From a virus, in the IMG/VR virus record IMGVR_UViG_3300025141_016306, positions 18,617-82,616 of that record: 64,000 nucleotides of DNA. The stretch is one strand, 5' to 3'. The position numbers and the translations under genes are program-made. Within the stretch, counting starts at the first letter, position 1, and each line of letters begins with the position of its first letter. Shown here one piece after another: positions 59,882 through 64,000 of the stretch. A model generated the notes under the pieces. The model searched no databases. It was not told the DNA's origin and worked only from the letters and a program-made list of their open reading frames with translations.

Positions 59882-62026
59882 TTATCCCTCAAGGTTGTTT
59901 AGTAAATAGTTGCAGAATTCATTAACAATTTCATCTTCTTCTAGTTTTTTTCGGCGCGGTCTCCGTCGACTCTGAGACGGGTAATGCGCGGCCCCGGCGG
60001 CATTGGCTGAAATTTCTTCCAAATCTTCTTCTTCTGTCTCGTCGCCGTCGTCATCTCTGTGACCGGAAACACGGTGTTCGCCGCGGCCAACGATACCGAT
60101 AGAGGGCAAGCCAAAGCCTTCCTCTAAAACTTCTTCCATCAACCCACGAAAGATGCCCAGATGATACCGGGCCTCCTCCAAGCTAGTTTGCCCCAGCTTT
60201 CCTTTAATTATATCATATATCTGAGCATCATAAAAGCCCATTATTTTTTCAAACGTTTCTTCATCGGCATTTTCTAAGGCGTTACGCAGATTCGTTCCCG
60301 ACATTTCCCCAACTTCGGGGATATCAATTGAAACATGTGGAGCAATTGCTATATAGCCATGTTCCCCCCAACCCTTTAGATCTTCGCCATTGTGGTATTC
60401 GCGAAAATAGCGGGGAGAGCCGTCCTTCTTAACGCCGCCCAAAGCTGCGAAGCGAGGATCTTCGGCCATATCTTTAGCTCCCACATAATATATAACGGCC
60501 GTAGTCTTGGGATTAAAATCCTCAAGAATTTCTAGTGCCCTATAAGGGTTTTTAGTGTTAACCACCCGAGAAGAGGCAATATCGTGCTGAGACGCAATTA
60601 CTTGTTTATCTGAGAAATCAAAAGGAGAGCGGGGTGGCGAGACTTTGTCCGACGTAGCTATAAAGGCATGGTCGTATCCTCTTTCGTCTTGAATTTTTCG
60701 AAAAACTTCCGCATGGTGACGCCCCATGGGCTGAAATCTTCCAGGGTAAATGCCCACAATGTTTTCTATTCTATCAGTCTGCTCGTTTAGATTCATTGGA
60801 GGCATTTTACCTCTACCGTACTTGAATAAGCCTAATAACTGATTAATAGGGGCGAAGTTGCCGGTAAATTTATACATGGCGCAATCACCGCCTTTGTGGC
60901 AGTATTGAAAGGCAAATCCTTCCACCACAGTGTCGACATTATCATGATGTTTTAATTTTTCTAATTGGCGACGTAATATGTCATGAGCCTCGTCCTTATA
61001 GGGCCCTTGATACTTTTGAATTGCGCGAATCGCGGCTTCAACTTCTGTTTTTAACTTCTCCACTTCATGCTCGTTGTCTAAAACATAAGCGCTGTGCAGG
61101 CCACGCAACAATTCTACGGTAAAATCATGTATTGCTGCCTCAATTGGCCACATTTTTTCCTTAATGATTTCAGGGGCTTTTTCTTTAACGAATAAAGTGA
61201 TTTGATCTTTAATATCTCGACCAAGACCTTTTCCGATTTGAGTTAAACTTAAGTGGCCTTCTCTTTTTAAGATTCGCGCGGCCAGTTGTTGTTGCTTTTC
61301 TGCAGAAAGGTCGGAAATGTGTGATTTGATTTGTCGTAATAGTTCTCTTTCTAGTAAATCGTCGATTGTAATATCGCCAGCCAGGCCGGCCGCCTGGATG
61401 CGCGCCAAAGTATCATCGACAACGCGTTCATCAGTAATTTTATTAAGTTCCAAAAACGCGGTGCGGCGCACATTGAAAGGCTCAGTGGCTAGGACTGCCT
61501 CAAACCTATCGATAAGAGCGTCGAGGGCAGCCGATTCTTTTTCGTTATCGACCACTTCGAGTTGATTGTTGTCATGATTGTATCGTTTATGACCCATCCG
61601 ATGAATATTGATAACATTATCATCATAGTTGATCACATTGGCGGCCAATGGTCCTTGGATTTCAGCGTTATAAAATATTTCGCCGTCTTCCCCGAAAATA
61701 GAAGCAATTTCTTTTTCTGAAAGGGTGTGGGCGGCCTTAGCATACGCATCAAAAGCTTCCACGTATGCACGACGCGCTTTCTCGCCGCCTTGAAACTTTC
61801 GAGCTAGCAGGTCATCAAAAGTCATGCCGCCTTTGGCCATATCACCTTTGTTTCTAGCTGCCCGAGGCTCTCCGTTCACATAGCCCAAAAAGATATTAAA
61901 TCCATCAGTCTTCTCGGTACCTACAAGTTCGCCCGCCGCGGCCTTCATTAGGATGTCAGCGATATCATCATAAGTTAAATCTCTATTGTCATAGAGATGA
62001 TTTAAATGTCCGGAAACGCCGCCCAT
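59882..62026 (-). CDS. Fusion of RNA/DNA ligase-like domain and NMN-adenylyltransferase-like domain, 714 aa
   Basis: The N-terminal half has nucleotidyltransferase-ligase motifs: EKTDGFNI with the KxDG of motif I (K39), YNAEIQGP, VVEGFAFQY (motif IV, about 371) and MYKFTGNFAPINQ (motif V, about 384). A long helical insertion (about 170-340) separates them. The C-terminal part (about 425-620) is a cytidylyltransferase fold: GIYPGRFQPMGRHHAEVF with the HxGH-like pair, and EVGEMSGTNLRNAL in place of ISxTxxR. Such domains make NAD or similar dinucleotides. RNA repair or NAD-linked chemistry is plausible. The last 100 residues are acidic and Arg-rich. An AGAGGGG site precedes the ATG. Confidence 0.75.
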   Translation of the reverse strand: MGGVSGHLNHLYDNRDLTYDDIADILMKAAAGELVGTEKTDGFNIFLGYVNGEPRAARNKGDMAKGGMTFDDLLARKFQGGEKARRAYVEAFDAYAKAAHTLSEKEIASIFGEDGEIFYNAEIQGPLAANVINYDDNVINIHRMGHKRYNHDNNQLEVVDNEKESAALDALIDRFEAVLATEPFNVRRTAFLELNKITDERVVDDTLARIQAAGLAGDITIDDLLERELLRQIKSHISDLSAEKQQQLAARILKREGHLSLTQIGKGLGRDIKDQITLFVKEKAPEIIKEKMWPIEAAIHDFTVELLRGLHSAYVLDNEHEVEKLKTEVEAAIRAIQKYQGPYKDEAHDILRRQLEKLKHHDNVDTVVEGFAFQYCHKGGDCAMYKFTGNFAPINQLLGLFKYGRGKMPPMNLNEQTDRIENIVGIYPGRFQPMGRHHAEVFRKIQDERGYDHAFIATSDKVSPPRSPFDFSDKQVIASQHDIASSRVVNTKNPYRALEILEDFNPKTTAVIYYVGAKDMAEDPRFAALGGVKKDGSPRYFREYHNGEDLKGWGEHGYIAIAPHVSIDIPEVGEMSGTNLRNALENADEETFEKIMGFYDAQIYDIIKGKLGQTSLEEARYHLGIFRGLMEEVLEEGFGLPSIGIVGRGEHRVSGHRDDDGDETEEEDLEEISANAAGAAHYPSQSRRRPRRKKLEEDEIVNEFCNYLLNNLEG

Positions 62027-62287
62027 TTACTTCCCCTCTTCTAATACCTTTACTTGTTCTTCCAAAAGCGTGATTTTTTCTTCCAGCTTGCGGTTTAATT
62101 TTTTTATTTCGTTGAGATGCTGTCGCGCAACGCTTAGTTGACGACTTTCGCGCTGGCTTTTAGGAATAAATTGTTCTAGGATGTTAACAATGGACTCTAC
62201 ATAAGCGCGTACGCTCGGGCGGCTCTTAGCCTCCCCCAATAAGAATCGTTTTGTTAGCTTGTTAAGATCAACCTTCACTTTTTTCAC
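62027..62287 (-). CDS. Small coiled-coil protein, 86 aa
   Basis: A basic, helical protein (MKKVKVDLNKLTKRFLL) whose C-terminal half is a clear coiled coil (heptads in LNRKLEEKITLLEEQVKVLEE). The likely start is GTG, overlapping the metalloprotease gene by 20 bases; an alternative GTG three codons on is possible. The stop is immediately followed by the ATG of the ligase fusion. Possibly a partner or oligomerisation factor for a neighbour; no family recognised. Confidence 0.65.
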   Translation of the reverse strand: MKKVKVDLNKLTKRFLLGEAKSRPSVRAYVESIVNILEQFIPKSQRESRQLSVARQHLNEIKKLNRKLEEKITLLEEQVKVLEEGK

Positions 62288-63047
62288 TCAAGATGTCTTG
62301 AATTACACCAGAAACCATCTCACGCAAAGCGGCCTCTTCGTCTTCTTCTAGATCGCGTATACGCGCTTGAGGGTCAATAGGATGGGGATCAGCTTTAAGT
62401 TGAGCTTCCTCTTCTTCTTCCAAAGCTTCTTCGCTAGGGTATTCTTTCTGAACCCCTTCGTAGTTGTCGATAACATTAACCACCGGTACCACGTCTTCAC
62501 TAAGCTCTTGTTTTTCGGGCGCTTTAAAGCCCCATTTTTCCATCAAGAGTGTGTTGAGTTCTTGATTTTTCCAATCTTTTGTCGACATTGATCGATCTCC
62601 TTTGTTTTTAGTGCTTCTATAAATAGTTTCATAAAGTTGAATATTGCTGCTCTTTAAATTGTCTTCCCAATCGCGAAAAAATAAATTTCCACATTCGTAA
62701 GCTTCTCTTTCCATTTCTCGCAAATGTTCGTTGCTCTGTGCGTAACCTTCTTCAGTGGTGCCATGTTCAGATCCTAAATCTCCGCGGCAATTTTGCATAT
62801 GATGAACCAGTTCATGTGACAACGAGCGCAATATATCTTTAGGATGACGCCCCGTTGTATATACCATTATTTTCATCGTGCCGGGTTCATAGGCCGCAGT
62901 GCGCCCCAATGGGTTCTCACTATTCTGGGCATCTTCTAAAAACTCAACAGCGGGTTTCTCTGTGAGGGTAAATTTATCTATAAAAGAAGCAACCAGATTA
63001 TTAGACAATTTTTGTAAATTTTGCATAGAAACCCTGTATTGTGACAT
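62268..63047 (-). CDS. HExxH metalloprotease-like protein, 259 aa
   Basis: The zinc-binding helix is in LSHELVHHMQNCRGD (about residue 80), with a following Glu-containing helix (REMEREAYECGNLFF) as candidate third ligand. The C-terminal about 100 residues are acidic and Glu-rich. The start ATG at 63047 follows an in-frame TTG; there is no good Shine-Dalgarno. It has no signal peptide. It is unrelated by motif layout to the lethal-factor-like protease at 52198-52893. Possible roles are virion maturation or host attack. Confidence 0.7.
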   Translation of the reverse strand: MSQYRVSMQNLQKLSNNLVASFIDKFTLTEKPAVEFLEDAQNSENPLGRTAAYEPGTMKIMVYTTGRHPKDILRSLSHELVHHMQNCRGDLGSEHGTTEEGYAQSNEHLREMEREAYECGNLFFRDWEDNLKSSNIQLYETIYRSTKNKGDRSMSTKDWKNQELNTLLMEKWGFKAPEKQELSEDVVPVVNVIDNYEGVQKEYPSEEALEEEEEAQLKADPHPIDPQARIRDLEEDEEAALREMVSGVIQDILSEKSEG

Positions 63048-63101
63048 CAATAATTAGTTATATTCTAGGGTTACTGCTCGAAATAAGAAGATTTAAGTAG
63101 A

Positions 63102-63470
63102 TTACCAATGTCCGCTTGTTATCTCACCGATGGCGTTATGAAAACAAATCACTTCATACGCGATACAGGCATGTTTATAGAAAATATACCCGTACGTGAT
63201 CAAACAAACAGCCAATGCATACTTGGCGAGAGGATATTGGCGGATTTTCCACAAGATAATCCCGCTAAGAAAGGTTACCCCCAATTTCACATACATAAAA
63301 AGGCTTAAATCCACATCCATCAGCGCCGCCATCAGGGGGTTGGCTTCACCAGCGTAATGATGATTAACCCAGAGAGCGGACGCAAACGCATCAATTATAC
63401 AAAATCCCATCAAAAAAACCAAAAGGCCCCCGAAGATCTGATCGTAATACTTAGTTTTCACTGTTTTCAC
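63102..63470 (-). CDS. Polytopic membrane protein, DUF5658-like, 122 aa
   Basis: Three transmembrane helices, at about residues 12-30 (LLVFLMGFCIIDAFAS), 55-73 (LFMYVKLGVTFLSGIIL) and 80-100 (LAKYALAVCLITYGYIF), and a loop AGEANPLMAALM. The D-A and E-x-NP-L-M pattern resembles the DUF5658 family. The start I choose is GTG at 63470, 9 bases after an AGGAGG; a longer reading from 63530 lies inside the lipoprotein gene. It overlaps the lipoprotein stop by 20 bases. A role in lysis or envelope modification is possible. Confidence 0.65.
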   Translation of the reverse strand: MKTVKTKYYDQIFGGLLVFLMGFCIIDAFASALWVNHHYAGEANPLMAALMDVDLSLFMYVKLGVTFLSGIILWKIRQYPLAKYALAVCLITYGYIFYKHACIAYEVICFHNAIGEITSGHW

Positions 63471-63696
63471 TGAAAGCGTCCTCCTCGCAGACATGGTTTG
63501 TGTCACCTTCCATTTGTTGAAGGTGTGCAATTAGTTCTAGAAGATCTTCGGTGGTGAGGCACGCGCCCTCTAACCCCTCTAAAGCCTCGGATACAATACT
63601 TTCACACTTGCTGGTTGCATTGTCTATCCTTTTTTCTATACCACACCCTATAAGAAGAAACATCGAAAATAGAACCGCTAAAGTGCCATATTTCAT
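63451..63696 (-). CDS. Small lipoprotein, 81 aa
   Basis: It starts MKYGTLAVLFSMFLLIGCG: a signal peptide with a good lipobox (LIGC), so the mature protein would begin at Cys and be lipid-anchored. The mature about 63 residues are helical and acidic with three more Cys. The ATG overlaps the previous stop by ATGA. Small lipoproteins beside membrane proteins in phages can be outer-membrane spanins, but no inner-membrane partner with a coiled coil is evident, so this is unproven. Confidence 0.7.
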   Translation of the reverse strand: MKYGTLAVLFSMFLLIGCGIEKRIDNATSKCESIVSEALEGLEGACLTTEDLLELIAHLQQMEGDTNHVCEEDAFSENSEN

Positions 63697-64000
63697 GGTG
63701 TCTCTGGTGCCTCCTCTCCGCATGCTGTTTCATTCAATATTTCGGACAGATGATTGTAGATTTCCGTTGTAGATGTGGACAGGGGATACCATTTGCCTTT
63801 ATCACTGGCGATTGAAAGCGCTTCCCACCCCGCATTACCGGTTTTATAATAAGAGGGGGAAAAGGTATATATTGACAGGCGTGGATCTTGAGGGATTAAG
63901 TTCACGAGAATGTTTTGGTTAATGTAACCACCATAGGGCCCTCCGGAATTGGGATTGACAGGTGCCACTACATCAGATGTTAGATAACTTTGCCCCTGCT
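63693..64000 (-). CDS. Partial CDS, C-terminal fragment, unknown
   Basis: The minus-strand frame is open all the way to the right edge, so this is the end of a gene that begins beyond the window. The last about 100 residues include SDVVAPVNPNSGGPYGGYI, a KWYPLSTSTTEIYNHL segment and the end ACGEEAPETP. An internal GTG at 63968 could be mistaken for a start, but codons upstream read sensibly without a stop. No family recognised. Confidence 0.6.
   Translation of the reverse strand, partial: QGQSYLTSDVVAPVNPNSGGPYGGYINQNILVNLIPQDPRLSIYTFSPSYYKTGNAGWEALSIASDKGKWYPLSTSTTEIYNHLSEILNETACGEEAPETP

Noticed and set aside
62618-62625. A perfect TATAAATA on the plus strand
   Set aside because: It lies inside a minus-strand metalloprotease gene with no plus-strand gene downstream, so it is probably a chance match.
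63693-63968. A complete 91-residue gene starting at an internal GTG
   Set aside because: The frame stays open to the window edge with sensible sequence upstream, so the gene more likely begins outside the window.

Overview
This window looks like part of a large, T4-related contractile-tailed phage (myovirus morphology) that probably infects a Gram-negative host. The evidence is a baseplate block with gp6-type and gp25-type wedge proteins, a gp55-like late sigma factor, a perfect T4-type late promoter (TATAAATA), PhoH, two tail-region genes each encoding more than 3,100 residues, and nearly gapless packing on one strand. No integrase, transposase, rRNA, tRNA or CRISPR array was seen. The host is not identifiable from the sequence. 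Heptose-type and dideoxyhexose-type sugar genes suggest a lipopolysaccharide-bearing host or virion glycosylation.

Layout, read in the direction of transcription (minus strand, right to left). (1) 64.0-59.0 kb: a small lipoprotein and membrane protein pair, an HExxH metalloprotease, a coiled-coil protein, a 714-residue fusion of an RNA-ligase-like domain with an NMN-adenylyltransferase-like domain, and an acidic protein. (2) 59.05-55.4 kb: a late promoter, a Fis-like helix-turn-helix gene whose last 12 codons and stop lie inside a complete tmRNA gene, a tubulin/FtsZ-like GTPase, a small basic protein, an archaeal-type (type II) GAPDH homologue and a small unknown. (3) 55.4-54.6 kb: the only plus-strand gene, a secreted trypsin-like protease. 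(4) 54.5-51.1 kb: PhoH with a PIN domain, a small acidic protein, a second HExxH protease, a proline-tailed protein and a PD-(D/E)XK nuclease. (5) 51.05-29.1 kb: an island of 26 genes for sugar-nucleotide synthesis and glycosyl transfer, chained by short overlaps. (6) 29.1-27.3 kb: small proteins, a zinc ribbon, a membrane protein and the late sigma factor. (7) 27.3-0 kb: a baseplate amidase, a possible hub/spike protein, a 3,232-residue protein, gp25, gp6, a 493-residue fibre-like protein, a 3,156-residue LamG-bearing protein, a 374-residue protein and the start of one more.

How it may work together. GDP-mannose 4,6-dehydratase, a ColD-type 3-dehydrase (PLP lysine replaced by histidine), GDP-fucose-synthase-like proteins, an SDR and two RmlC-like epimerases fit synthesis of a GDP-3,6-dideoxyhexose. 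A two-subunit thiamine-diphosphate enzyme of the pyruvate-dehydrogenase E1 type in the same chain raises the possibility of a two-carbon branch on that sugar. At least five glycosyltransferases and a methyltransferase could assemble and decorate the glycan.

The most unusual single locus is the tmRNA. It has a 7-bp acceptor stem, encoded CCA, a TTCGA T-arm, a clear first pseudoknot and the tag ANDNVEFDYALAA. Its 5' end is embedded in an upstream coding sequence, so releasing the RNA would leave the upstream message without a stop codon.
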